64,000 bases of DNA from Mytilus trossulus (GCF_036588685.1 NC_086386.1:45865878-45929877), one strand, 5' to 3'; counted from the first letter of the stretch, positions 32,101 to 43,484 are shown. The notes: generated by a model from the sequence alone, not told the origin. Numbers and translations are program-made.

Positions 32101-32379
32101 CACACAACAAATTGGTCTACACGAGGAAAACATATGCATATAATCATAAGATAATAAAGTTTGTCTATAAAGACCCTATGTTTAAAGTTTCGACCATGAA
32201 AAGCCATGAATAATCAAGCTTTTTATTTCCATTTGCACAATTTTTCTGTACACATCATGTTTTACACAAGAATAACATGTTTTTAATACTTATTTCTATA
32301 GGACTTCTTAAGATAAACATCAGAAAGTATTTACTATTTTAATACCCAATTCGAAAGTTTTAACCACCATTATAACCAA

Positions 32380-33205
32380 GATTTTTTTTCAATTCCAGTT
32401 ATTGGGTTTCTGTCTCAAAACATATATTCAACTAAATTATCCAAATATTAATACTGATAACTAAAGGACTTCACAAAATAAACATAAAATAGTATGTTCT
32501 TTTTTCTATATAGATCAATTTCAAAAATATTAACCCTTAATAATAAAAAATTTCTGCGTTTCCAGTTTTCGACGTTTTTTCACTAAAAATCACTCGTTTC
32601 ACCTCAAAATTACTTCAATATGAATAATAATAGCTATTGGACTACTTTATAGTCTATTAAGATAAGGTTTCCTGTCTTCCACAAGCTTTAGGTCTAAAAA
32701 TACAACAATAAATAATAATTTTTCTTCTTTTCCAGTTTTCAGCATTTTTTCTCTAAAAACAACATATTTCACCCAAAATAACCTTTTCCGCAAATTATAT
32801 CAATGTATAGTTTTAGTATGTTGTTAGTACAAGTCTATATTATAATTTTCACGAAAAAAAGCTTGTGTTGCAATTAGTTGGAGGTTGAGTGATTTTAGAG
32901 CTAGATTGACTAGGCTAAAAATCTTCTCCTTTGAAACTGCTGTATCAATTTCAGCCAAACTAAGGCTAAATGCGTTTCAGAGTATCTAGTATAAATTTTA
33001 AATTTTATTTCCTTGTATTTCAAGAAACATAGCTCCTATGACTAAAATAGAACATAGGAGAACATTATTTATTTTTTTTGCTTTTGAAGAAAATAGGACT
33101 ATTCAAAGAACATTTAAATAAATTGAAAAGCCAAAATAATCATTGATGAGAGATTTAACCAAAAAAATTAAGGTGAGCGATTCAGGCTCTTGAGAGCCTC
33201 TTGTT
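32380..33205 (+). repeat. Interspersed repeat D-like, diverged
   Basis: Contains repeated TTCCAGTTTTCGACGTTTTT / TTCCAGTTTTCAGCATTTTT blocks, AAAAATCTTCTCCTTTGAAA and the end AAGGTGAGCGATTCAGGCTC. Confidence 0.5.
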
Positions 33206-33404
33206 TTTGAAGCCTTCCAATCAGATTATATTCCGAAACTAAAACCCCACCCTCTAACAATATGGGAACATGATGTTTTCAATTTTGTGGTCATGTTAGT
33301 TTATCTTGAAGTTTTGGTTAATACAACTTGAAATTTAATTCACATAGGAACTTATCAAAATACATGTATATTTATATATAACATTTTTCAAAATAAAAAT
33401 TCAT

Positions 33405-33530
33405 CATAGATACCCTGATATCATCATGAAATGGATGACAGATTTGAAGGACCCTGATAGCATCATGAAATGGATGACAAATTTGAAGGACCCTGATACC
33501 ATCATGAAATGGATGACGTATTTGAAGGAT
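33405..33530. repeat. 39 bp tandem repeat, three copies, open in one frame
   Basis: Unit GACCCTGATAGCATCATGAA then ATGGATGACAAATTTGAAG. 39 bp equals 13 codons; the plus frame reads DPDSIMKWMTNLK repeatedly. No gene context, so probably a minisatellite. Confidence 0.75.
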
Positions 33531-34346
33531 CTGTGCCACATCTGTCAAGTTGTTCTTTTTGTTACCACAATCCCCTACCATATTTCTGATGAATGATATG
33601 CTCAGTTATGGCATGCAAGGGCAGTAAGTAAAGTAAGTAAGTCAGTTGTTACATCTTGGTAAACTAAACAACAATTGTAAAACATTGATAATAAAAAAAA
33701 AGGTGAAAACATTTTCATTCATAAATGAAATAAAGTAAAACAATGGAACGAATGCATATATTTTAAGGACTCTGATAATCCAATGTTTATCCATTCATTT
33801 TTTTTAATGCAAAATTCATAAATTTTAATAGAAAGTAACAAAAACAAACCAATGGGCAAGCTTGAGATGAATAGAACAAGTTTTAATCTGTTGTCAATGG
33901 CAACAAAAGGGTGAATTACATAGTAACAAAATGACATGGCAGTAGAGAAAACTGCCTTCAACATTTTCATCCAATTTTCAAAGTGCATAACTGAATCACT
34001 GGGTTATGGTGTCAGTATCTGAAATGATAAAGGATTAAAAATAAAACAGAAAAAAATAAGAACAGTTACAGATAAAATTAAACTTACACTACAGTTTTCT
34101 ATACCGTAATGTTAACGATTTTTTTTATGAACGTTACGACCAAGATAACAAAAGAGAGGTTCTCTAGATCTCCATAGATTAATGCTTGATGAAGTGTTTT
34201 TCTTGAAAAAAAAACCAGGTCTTGCATTTTCTTAAGTTGCAGCCTATATATATCATGTTTATGATTACATTTTTGCTGATAAATAGGCAACATCATACAC
34301 TATTTTCCTTATCCATATACTTCATTTCGAAAACACTGACATACTA
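33531..34346. other. AT-rich intergenic, nothing recognised
   Basis: Only the 39 bp repeat to the left and the foldback element to the right. Confidence 0.45.
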
Positions 34347-34696
34347 CACTGCTACTTTTGCATAGGTACTTTTTCTGTACAAAAAATCTGTGGTACTGGA
34401 AAATTACTTTTAAAATATGGTACTTTTTTAGTACTTTAAATTTATTGTAATATTTAGGTACCTGTTTTTTACAGTACTTGATTTGTACCTAATATTTGAG
34501 GTACACATTTAGTACTACACAATTAAAGTACAAATTGAGTACTTAAAATTTGAAGTACAAATCAAGTACTGTAAAAAACAAGTACTTAAATATTACAATA
34601 AATTTAAAGTACTAAAAAAGTACTATATTTTAAAAGTAATTTTCCAGTACTACAGATTTTTTGTACAGAAAAAGTACCTATGCAAAATTAGCAGTG
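34347..34696. mobile_element. TA-flanked long foldback element, Tc1/mariner-like ends
   Basis: The whole 350 bp is an inverted repeat with arms of about 165 bp, CACTGCTACTTTTGCATAGG at the left and CCTATGCAAAATTAGCAGTG at the right. TA lies on both sides. It is rich in GTAC/AGTACT words. Confidence 0.8.
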
Positions 34697-34848
34697 TAGA
34701 CAATCCTACGAAATTATTCCATAACAGGACCTGCTATTGCAAACCTTAAACACTATATTGAACCTTGTATCCTGTGCATGTTCCTGCAATTAAAACACAA
34801 ATGGTTGCATTTAAAAAAAAATACTTTTGGGCAATTTCATCTTAATAC

Positions 34849-35151
34849 CTGTTTCAAAAGCCTCAGAACAGTTATATCAACAGCTGGTAATAGAAACAAA
34901 AGCGGTCTTTTGGGCTTTTTCATTAAATTACCTGTCTCAAAAGCCTCAGAACAGGTACATCAACAGCAGGTAATAGAGTATCCTCAGATGTCGATCAGGA
35001 TCAACAGCTGAGCAGTAATTAATTACATTTGCCAATCTATTCCCAGGTAAACCAAGGTATTCTCTTAACAGTTTCTCCCTTTCTGGTACTCTGTTTCCAT
35101 ATTTTTCTCTACATACATCAGCATGTGTCATTACACCATAAAATGTTTTGT
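34849..35151 (-). pseudogene. GTPase-like exon with frameshift and partial tandem copy
   Basis: On the minus strand an acceptor (TTTACGTAG) at 35152 opens KTFYGVMTHADVCREKYGNR, followed by EYLGLPGNRLANVINYCSAVDPD. THAD fits the G4 (T/N-K-x-D-like) position of P-loop GTPases, and the 'NY' segment sits where IFI44-like and dynamin-like bivalve proteins have 'V.NY'. The continuation DTLLPAVDVPVLRLLRQ, ending at a donor (CAG|GTAATT, exon end 34932), is in another frame, so about one base is missing near 34990. A second shorter copy of the exon end plus donor (LLPAVDITVLRLLKQ|GTATT) lies at 34849-34900. I see no further exons. A broken gene fragment is most likely; the family assignment is tentative. 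Confidence 0.4.
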
Positions 35152-35457
35152 CTACGTAAATAAATTTACATTTATAATCATTCGTTTAAACTGGCTCATT
35201 CGAGTTTTATTGTTTATGTAATGACTATGTTTAACCTTTGCAGCATTTTATATTTCATCCAGTTGCATATGTATTATAAAATGTGCCTACAAGTTAGTGA
35301 TTGGTTAAAACACTTAATTAAAGTAAACTCGAGATATTTCAATAACTTTACAAAATGAACTGATGCAATTGATTAGTGCATTAAGGATCTCTATTGAGCA
35401 ATATCATTACAATCAAGTAGTCAACTGGGCAAATGTTAGAAATAATGGCGTTACAGT
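35152..35457. other. Intergenic upstream of the GTPase-like exon
   Basis: No further exon of that fragment seen on the minus strand. Confidence 0.4.
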
Positions 35458-35605
35458 TTGTGTTGCTTAGTCTTTAGTTTTCAATATTGTGTCTTGTGTA
35501 CTTTTATTTCTCTGTTTGTCTTTTTCTATTTTTAGCCATGGCATTGTCAGTTTTTTTTTATCTATGAGTTGACTGTCTATGTGGTATCTTTCGCCTCTTT
35601 TTTAT
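35458..35605 (+). repeat. Solo pseudo-LTR-like segment
   Basis: Contains TTGCTTAGTCTTTAGTTTTC, TTTTTAGCCATGGCATTGTC and a TTTCGCCTC end, homologous to 61655-61797. Confidence 0.6.
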
Positions 35606-35784
35606 TGTTATAGATAAACACATCAAATTATAGAAGACTTCATCTAAATTTTGTAGCTTCAGACGTATCCATCGGCTTTGGATTTAAAGTCTTTATTCAT
35701 CAGATTTTAATCCACACTAATTTAAACTCGGTCAAGAAGAGAGAAGCAAATCAAGGTTACACACAGAAACCGGAGGAATGGCAT

Positions 35785-35930
35785 GAATCTTAAAAAACTT
35801 TACGACAAAAGAGATGATTCCAACTTTCCAATTGTGAATTTTCCACTTCTAAGTAGCAGCATTCCAGCAACACCTTCCAATCTTCCAATTGATACGATAT
35901 TCCCGTGCTTGCATTTCCTATAAAATTTTA
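35785..35930 (+). pseudogene. Short Penelope-like RT 3' fragment
   Basis: Plus-strand frame reads KKLYDKRDDSNFPIVNFPLL then SSSIPATPSN, matching the KLYDKRD...FPIVNFP block of the other copies. A pseudo-LTR-like segment lies 180 bp upstream at 35458-35605, so this may be an internally deleted element. Confidence 0.6.
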
Positions 35931-36124
35931 TCATTACATATGATTAAAAAAAGGAATATTGATATTGTTCAAGTATAAGTTGCATGAAAATACGTTTTTT
36001 TTGTGTTATTGAAATTTGTTGTAACAAAATATTAGAAATTATTATAGATTAAAGGAATGTATCACTCTCATGCAAAGCTCTGATTCCTTTCACGGATTTG
36101 TCTAGACTTTTTGAACCTTTTGGA

Positions 36125-36230
36125 TTATAGCTCTTCATCTTTTATATAAGCTTTGGATTTCAAATATTTGGGCACGAGCATCACTGAAGAGACATGTATT
36201 GTCGAAATGCGCATCTGGTGCAAAACAATT
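36125..36230 (+). repeat. Family B hammerhead module
   Basis: Lead-in GATTATAGCTCTTCATCTTT, the ribozyme, then the GTGCAAAACAATTATATATA tail. It abuts the tandem repeat at 36240. Confidence 0.5.
36178..36221 (+). ncRNA. Hammerhead ribozyme, family B, intact core with covariant stems
   Basis: Stem I GCATCA pairs with TGGTGC. Core CTGAAGA. Stem II GACA/TGTC. GAAA. Stem III is the palindrome ATGCGCAT. Cleavage triplet ATC, after 36215. Compared with family A, pairs in all three stems differ on both sides so that pairing is kept. Confidence 0.75.
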
Positions 36231-36239
36231 ATATATATA

Positions 36240-36690
36240 TATAAATAAATAAACGAGTCTAAAATGCAAACTTCGTTCAAACCTATGATTGCGTTCGATG
36301 AAAACTGCAATTTTTATACGTGTGCATGTAAAACAAATTTCGTTGTAGAAGGGTCTAAAAACAGCACAAACAACATTTTGCAAAAGACCAAAAAAGTGAA
36401 AAAGTATATTTAAACAAAATGCAATTTGACTAACAGGTCGAACAACTGATGGTATTTTACCATGCTGACTGCCATTGGCGATTGCCAAAAAACATTGATC
36501 ACAAGATTTAACAATATAATTTTAATACTAAACAGAAATTGTTTTAAACTTGTGGCCACGATGTTATGTCACAAACATACGGTGTCAATATTTTTTTAGT
36601 AAACCAGATCTGGATTTCGACAATAAATGTCTCTCCAGTTATTTTTGGGATCGAAACGGTATTTGGAAGGCCATATAAAAATACTCTCAT
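36240..36690. repeat. Tandem repeat unit 1 (full)
   Basis: Starts AACGAGTCTAAAATGCAAAC, contains TTTTTATACGTGTGCATGTA and GTTGTAGAAGGGTCTAA, and ends GGTATTTGGAAGGCCATAT. Homologous to unit 4. Confidence 0.8.
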
Positions 36691-36829
36691 TTTAAGAAAA
36701 AAGTACCCTCCTTTTTAGAAAAAAATACCCTCATTTTAGATAGACTCATGAATTTTAAGAGTCAATATATGTTGAACGGATCATACAAACCGGAGGAAAA
36801 ATATGATACAAGCCCAAACGAAAAAATAT

Positions 36830-37053
36830 AAACGAGTCTAAATTGAAAACTACGTTCAAACCTATGATTGCGTTGGATAAAAACTGCAATTTTTATACGT
36901 GTGCATGTAAAACAAATTCCGTTGTAGAAGGGTACATATATATATATCAACAAGTCTAAATTAAAAACTACGTTTAAACATATAAATGCGTTGGATAAAA
37001 ACCGCAATTTTTATACGTGTGCATGTAAAACAAATTTCATTGTAGAAGGGTCT
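36830..37053. repeat. Tandem repeat units 2 and 3 (short)
   Basis: Two ~100 bp copies of the first part of the unit (36830-36932 and 36945-37053), each containing TTTTTATACGTGTGCATGTA. Confidence 0.8.
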
Positions 37054-37059
37054 AATATA

Positions 37060-37500
37060 TATCAACAAGTCTAAATTAAAAACTACGTTTAAACATATAA
37101 ATGCGTTGGATAAAAACCGCAATTTTTATACGTGTGCATGTAAAACAAATTTCATTGTAGAAGGGTCTAAATACAGCACAAACAACATTTTCCAAAAGAC
37201 CAAAACAATGAAAAAGCATATTTTAACAAAACGCATTTGACTAACAGGTCGAACAGCTGATGTTCTTTAACTCTGCTGACTGCCATTGGCGATTGCCAAA
37301 TAAAATTGATCACAAGATGTAACAAAATGGATCTTAATATAACTTTAATACTAAACAGAAAACGATTGACTAGTGGCCAAGGGGTTATGCCACAAATATA
37401 AGGTGTCAATATTTTTTTGGTACACCACATCTGGATTTCGACAATTAATGTCTCTTCAGTAATGTTAGGGATCGATACGGTATTTGGAAGGCCATACACA
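37060..37500. repeat. Tandem repeat unit 4 (full)
   Basis: Long copy matching unit 1 through ACTGCCATTGGCGATTGCCA and GGTATTTGGAAGGCCATAC. The minus strand is open for 110 codons in this unit and 117 in unit 1, but the proteins diverge; I do not recognise them. Confidence 0.78.
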
Positions 37501-37699
37501 ATTTACCCTAATTTTTATATATATATACAAATCATACAAGAATAATTTATCAATGACATCCCAGGGAGAACAGACTCTATCGGCCAATGAACACAGAGAA
37601 CTGATACCACTTGCAACGCATTTATTGTGAAAATTGATTGATGGTTCTAGCAAAATTGGAACTCTCAATCTGGGGATCTAAGATTGAGCCAAAAAAAGA

Positions 37700-39300
37700 T
37701 TAAAAACCAATTATACCAAGGATCTTTCAAATGTTCAATAGAAAGACTATCTTACTTCACAATAAAAACCCAATATACCATGGATATTTCAATAGGTAGA
37801 CAAATAAACATCATAGTACTATCTTACTACACAATAAAAACCCATTATACCAGGGATGTTTCAATAAATAGACTATCTTACATCATAGTACTATCTTACT
37901 ACACCATTAAAAGCAAATATTTCAGGGATGTTTCAATATCTAAACTTTCTAAAATCATAGTATAATCATACTACACCATCCAAACAAATGATACCAATGA
38001 TTTTTCAATAGATAGACCATCTTACATCTATCTTTCTACACCATAAAAACCAATTATACCAAGGATGTTTCAATAGATAGACCATCTTATATCATAGTTC
38101 TATCGTACTACATGTACAACATAAAACGAATTATTCCAAGGATATTTCAAAAGGCAGACAAACAAACACCATAGTACTATCTTACTACACAGTAAAAACC
38201 AATTAAACCAGGGATGTTTCAATAGATAAACCATCTTACATCTATTTTACTACACCAAACAAATCAACTATACCAGGGATGTTTCAATAGATAGACCCTC
38301 TTACATCATAGTACTATCTTACTACTACACCATAAAACAATTATACCAGGGAGGGATGTTTCAATAGATAGAGAAAAAACACATTATAGTACTGTCTTAT
38401 TACACAATAAAAAACAATTATACCAGGCATGTTTAAATATATAGACCATCTTACATCATAGTACCATCTTACTACCCCATAAAAACAAATTATACCCTGG
38501 ATGTTTCAATAGATAGAGAAATAAACATTATAGTACTATCTTACTACACCATAACAACAAATTATACTAAGAAGGTTTCAAAAGAAAGACCATTTAACAT
38601 CATAGTACTATCTTACTACACTATTAAAATCAATAACACCAGGGATGTTTCAATAGATAGACCATCTTACATCTATTTTACTACACTATATAAACCAATT
38701 ATACCAGGGATGCTTCAATAGATAGACCCTCTATCATCATAGAACTATTTTACTACTACACCTTAAAACAATTATACCAGGGAGGGATGTTTTAATAGAT
38801 AGAGAAAAAAAAACATAATAGTACTGTTTTATTACACAATAATAAACCAACTATACCAGGGATGTTTCAATAGATAGACCATCTTACATCATAGTACTAT
38901 CTTACTACACCAGAAAAACACCTATACCAGGGATGTTTGCTAGATAAATAAGTAAACATTATAGTACTATCTTACTACACAATAAAAACAAATTATACCA
39001 AGGATGTGTCAAAAGATATACCATCTTACATCATAGTACTATCTTCCTACACCAGAAAAACACTTATACCGGGGATGTTTCGATAGATAGACCATCTAAT
39101 ATCTATCTTACTACCGCATAAAAACCAATTATACCAGGGATATTGTTATTGCTTCACCATAACAACAATTATATCAGGGATGTTACAATAGATAGAGAAA
39201 TAAACATCATAGTACCATCTTTCTACACAATAAATACCAGTTGTACCAGGGATGTTTCAATAGATAGACCATCTTATATCATAGTACTATCTTCGAAAGA
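37700..39300. repeat. Satellite-like tandem array, ~72 bp unit, first block
   Basis: About twenty units with consensus words ACCAGGGATGTTTCAATAGA, TAGACCATCTTACATCATAG and TACTATCTTACTACACCATA. Two unit variants alternate irregularly (TAGACCATCTTACATC versus TAGAGAAATAAACAT). Units differ by small indels. Confidence 0.9.
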
Positions 39301-39733
39301 TACATGTGAAATTTCGCTGCTGCAATCATAATCAATAATTAAATGACGAAGTTAGAGAGATGTTACTCATACAAAATCAAGAAATACATAACTTGCAAAA
39401 TCAATTATATTAACAAAGAAAAACAGTCTGTCACTATTCAGTTTGAGTGATTAGCTTATTTTATCAAAATAATGTAACAAATTTAATTGCTTTAATATCT
39501 GAATCTATCAAGATATAGTAAGATATGACGTATAATTTTAAAAAAAAAACTGACCTCTGAGAAGAATTCAATCAGAAAGTGCTTAATTACATGGCAAAAT
39601 CAAATGCCAAAAACACATGAAACAAATGGACAACAACTGTCATATTCCTGATTTGGTACAGGCATTTTCAAATGTAGAAAAATGGTAGATTGAACCCAGT
39701 AACAACTTGTTGAATTAAACAAAAAAGAAAACA
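39292..39733. repeat. Duplicated segment, copy A (inside the satellite array)
   Basis: From CTTCGAAAGATACATGTGAA to TTGAATTAAACAAAAAAGAA it matches 40752-41359 closely, lacking an internal ~170 bp part. It ends with a repeat found elsewhere (CAACTGTCATATTCCTGATT). Confidence 0.85.
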
Positions 39734-39734
39734 T

Positions 39735-40065
39735 CATAGTACTATCTTTCTACACAACAAATAACTATCATACCAGGGATGTTTCAATAGATAGAATATC
39801 TTACATCATTGTACTATCTTACAACACCATAAAAACCAATTATACCAGGGATGTTTCAATACATAAACTATCAAAAATAATAGTATAATCTTACTACACC
39901 ATAAAAACTTATTATAGGATGTTTTAAATAGATAGACCATCTTACATCATAGTGCTATATTACTACACCATAAAAATAATTATACCAGGGATGTTTCAAT
40001 TGATAGAGAAATAATCATCCTAGTACTATCTTACTAGACCATTAAAACAAATATACCAGAAATTT
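39735..40065. repeat. Satellite-like tandem array, second block
   Basis: Four to five more units of the same repeat, separated from the first block by a copy of unrelated flanking sequence. Confidence 0.88.
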
Positions 40066-40266
40066 AACTAAGTAACGTCACCACGGTGTTGTTTGACGTT
40101 AAGTTATTATTGTGTATAAATTGCCTGTTTATCTTGTTCTTACTATTGCTTGGTTATACGTTTTTTTTTAAAGCAAACAAAAAGCAGTCGATTGAGATCG
40201 ATCGACTTATAGGCAGGTCGGGCTTGCGTTTATAGTCGCTATGATGGTCGTTTATACGTTTTCAAA

Positions 40267-40428
40267 ATGGCTGAACTGACTCATCATACTACTGGTTGTC
40301 AGATTTACACTGTAGAAGATACAACATATAGTGTATTCCGTCTAGATATTATGTATTTGCTTGCAAGTCAGAAATCGTTTGTGTTGGCGTCTCCTACAAG
40401 AGCAAAAAAACAAAGAAGCCTAATTTAG
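40267..40428 (+). CDS. Small ORF of unknown function, possibly decayed
   Basis: A 53-codon frame starts MAELTHHTTGCQIYTVEDTT and ends at TAG. Other frames just after it still look protein-like (NLEHSSSSLQLVCMA; DDSEKILDSFPIFADKV then stop), so this may be a longer gene broken by small indels. It lies between a satellite array and a duplicated segment. I do not recognise it. Confidence 0.22.
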   Translation: MAELTHHTTGCQIYTVEDTTYSVFRLDIMYLLASQKSFVLASPTRAKKQRSLI

Positions 40429-40751
40429 AGCATTCATCGAGCTCTCTACAGTTAGTCTGTATGGCTACATGAAGCAGGTGCAGATGACTCAGAAAAGATC
40501 TTGGATAGTTTTCCAATTTTCGCGGATAAAGTGTGATGACTTATTTTGTTAATCTTTTAATCTTTATATCTTAAACGTTCATCTTGGCTCATGTTGCGAG
40601 CACGAGAGAAACCTTTATTAATGTCGTTTCTTCTGTAGCCCGATTTTTTTGGTGAACGTTAAGATCTTGTAGCCGCCTTTTTGCAGTATCAAGGGTTGAA
40701 CAAATCTGCTTAATCAATTATTTAATTATCTAAAATTGCCATTGCAAGTGT

Positions 40752-41359
40752 ACTTCGAAAGATCCATGTGAAATTTCGCTGATGCAATCATAATCAATAA
40801 CTTGATGACGAAGTTAGAAAGATATTACTCATACAACATCAAGAAATACATTAATTGCAAAATCAATTATATTAACAAAGAAAAACATTCTGTTACTATT
40901 CAGTTTGAATAATTAGCAAGTTTTAAAAAAGTAATGTAACAAATGTATTTGCTTTAATATCTGAAAATATCAATATTCAGTAAGATATATAACGTATGAT
41001 ATAATGAAAAATGATACAACTAAATATATAAATTTCACAGTTTCTGTAAACCACACTCTACATATGAGTCAACAAAATCATTTGTATTTATTTATGATAA
41101 TATACATTGAAAGAATTGCGACTATTTCCGTGAACGGAATGTCCTTTCAATGGCATAATAAAAAGTAAAATCACAAAAAAGCTGACCTCTGAGAAGAATT
41201 CAATCAGAAAGTGCTTAATCACATGGCAAAATAAAATGCCAAAACACACGAAACAAATGGACAAACTGTCATATTCCTGACTTGGTACAGGCATTTTTAA
41301 ATATAGAAAATGGTAGATTGAACCTGGTAACAACTTGTTGTATTAAACAAAAAAGAAAG
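40752..41359. repeat. Duplicated segment, copy B (outside the array)
   Basis: From CTTCGAAAGATCCATGTGAA to TTGTATTAAACAAAAAAGAA, the longer copy of the 39.3 kb segment. The Penelope-like fragment at 41385 follows. Confidence 0.85.
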
Positions 41360-41384
41360 GAGAAGTCTTTAGTATGTATACTCA

Positions 41385-41815
41385 ATATTGAAATAGGCAA
41401 TATCCCCATCGGAAATCCATTCACATGTACATACTAAACTTCTTAAAATATCAATATTTATGTTATACCTATACAAAACCAATTACAAGTTTTATGTTCA
41501 ATTACGAACACGTTTTTAAGAATCTCAATATTTACGACTAAAAGAGTAAACATTCGGGTCTTGCTTGTTCCTTACTCATATACAATTCAGTTGGCCTTGT
41601 TATTTGAAGTAAACTCAACATTTTCATTAAAAATTCTCTTCAAAATGTGTTATCTGAAGTTCGAAATCCATCAATTTAAAGCACTACAAAGCAATAGAAT
41701 AAGTCGAGGTTAATGCTAAGCAATTGGCTAAAGGAAAACGCAGACCTAATTGACTCTTAGAATATATTCATGCTGTGAGGTCGTTGTGATAAATCAGAAC
41801 TAAATCGTTCTATAA
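41385..41815 (+). pseudogene. Penelope-like element central fragment
   Basis: Plus-strand frames match the linker and early RT of the 62-64 kb element: IEIGNIPIGN, YTKPITSFMFNYEHVF, LNIYD*KSKHSGLACSL, NSLQNVLSE, NPSINLKHYKAI and IHAVRSL. Many stops; old and non-functional. Confidence 0.6.
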
Positions 41816-42054
41816 ATACACATGCTCATCGAACTTTCAATACTTCAAACATTGCTGAGGAGTCTCCATTACAAATGTTTTATTGATCTCGCAGACCACA
41901 TCGTTTATGTATGCAAATGACATCACATTTACTGCTTGATAAAGGAAAAAAGTATTGACTATTTATATGAAACTCAAATATGAACGTCTACTATAATGGA
42001 TTTGTAGAAGCCCGTATAAAAAACTAAGGCCTTTCTATCTGAGGAAGAGATTAC

Positions 42055-42230
42055 ATTAGCTGTATTTGGCAAAACCTTTCGTAATGTCTGGTCCTTATAC
42101 TCTCCAACTTGATACTTAATTTGACACTTTAAAAATTGTTTTATTCGAGAGTCACTGATGGGTCTTGTGTAAACGAACCACGTGTATGGTGCAAATAAAA
42201 ACTGTAATCCTCATATCTATACTGATTTTT
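42055..42230 (+). repeat. Hammerhead-bearing repeat module (decayed)
   Basis: Homologous to the 5.4 kb module, including the tail AAAACTGTAATCCTCATATC. Confidence 0.55.
42148..42192 (+). ncRNA. Degenerate hammerhead copy (family A)
   Basis: GAGTCACTGATGGGTCTTG, then GTAAACGAACCACGTGTATGGTGC. The core CTGATGG and the GAAC segment are mutated. Upstream module from 42057 (TTAGCTGTATTTGGCAAAAC). Confidence 0.55.
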
Positions 42231-42339
42231 TTTACAGTCAAAATGTGTTTGATAGTTTTGTGAAATTTTATTATTTTATATAAAATTGGGAAAGAAAATG
42301 GGGAATGTGTCAAAGCGACAACAACCCGACTGCAGAATA

Positions 42340-43484
42340 TATAATATTGGAAATTCTTAAATTTTTATTTTATTTTTATAATCATATAAATAATTAATTT
42401 ATAAAGCAGTCTATAAAAAAGGACCAACCAGCAAATTTAAGATGATTCGGGTCGTTTTGAATAGAAGATACTGCGCAAGTAACGAAAAATTTCATAATGA
42501 AATATAAAGATATTTTTGTCATAAAACATACATTGATTATCAATCAAGAAGGATGTTATACGTTAACCATCAAGAAGAACATTATATGCATAATCAATTA
42601 TACTAACAAAGGAAAACAAAGCATGTAAATATTCACTTGTGCATAATTTGAAATTATTATCTAAATACTTTTAAGTAAATATATCTAAATATATCTAAAA
42701 GTTCCTTACCAGTTTCATACAAAGGTTTTATATAACTGCAAAAATGAAATATTACAGTTTTTGTTAACCATACTCTACACATATCTTATACAAACATATA
42801 TATTTTTAATGATTAAATGTATAAAACGATTAATAACAACTTCTTTGAATCGAATGGCATATCAATGTTGGAATAAGTTATTGTGTTTCTCAAGAAAGTA
42901 AGGAACACAGCTTCAAAAGTCTTTGGTATTTAACTTATATCATTCAAAGAACAACATTTAACATAATCAACAGAAGAAGTATCACAAATTGTATAAACTA
43001 CGTTTACTATTGTATATAGAAAACACTAGAACGTAAGATGTAACTTCAAACGTCATGATAAAAAATCAAATCTTACTGAACAACAACTGTGGATCAGATC
43101 AAAATGAAGATGGTTTAAAATCTGTTAGTAATAATTTTTATTGGTAAATTTTCCATTCCATCTCTTTGCTTTGAGCACAAAGATTGTGTCCTCCTTAGAG
43201 GGAAACGCGAGTCTTGGGCACTGGGGTTCTTTGTGTTATATTTACTTTTTGATTGTTTCATTATATTAAAAATGATTGATCTAATTACTAACATCATTAT
43301 AATGATTCTAAAGAAGGTTTCTGTTTATACATTCCAAAATATTCACTACTTCGTCTTAAATGTTGGTTTGTGTGTTTATATTGCAATGTTTTGTTTGAAA
43401 CACAACATTACCTGCTCTTGATGGACCTTTGGAATCTGTCTCTGTTTCTGTTGCTGATTCTAAGTTTAAGGCCGCCACATTCTT
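42340..43484. other. AT-rich intergenic, nothing firm
   Basis: A minus-strand frame at 43115-43297 looks slightly protein-like (NPSAQDSRFPLRRTQSLC) but has no splice support. Confidence 0.4.

Noticed and set aside
36135..36488. 117-codon minus-strand ORF
   Set aside because: It lies in a tandem repeat; the matching ORF in unit 4 is in part a different protein, so conservation of the frame is not shown.
37700..40065. CRISPR-like array
   Set aside because: Units are direct tandem repeats with no unique spacers of even length, and the DNA is eukaryotic; a satellite fits.
43115..43297. Minus-strand 60-codon frame that looks mildly protein-like
   Set aside because: No good acceptor or donor and no family match, so not called as an exon.
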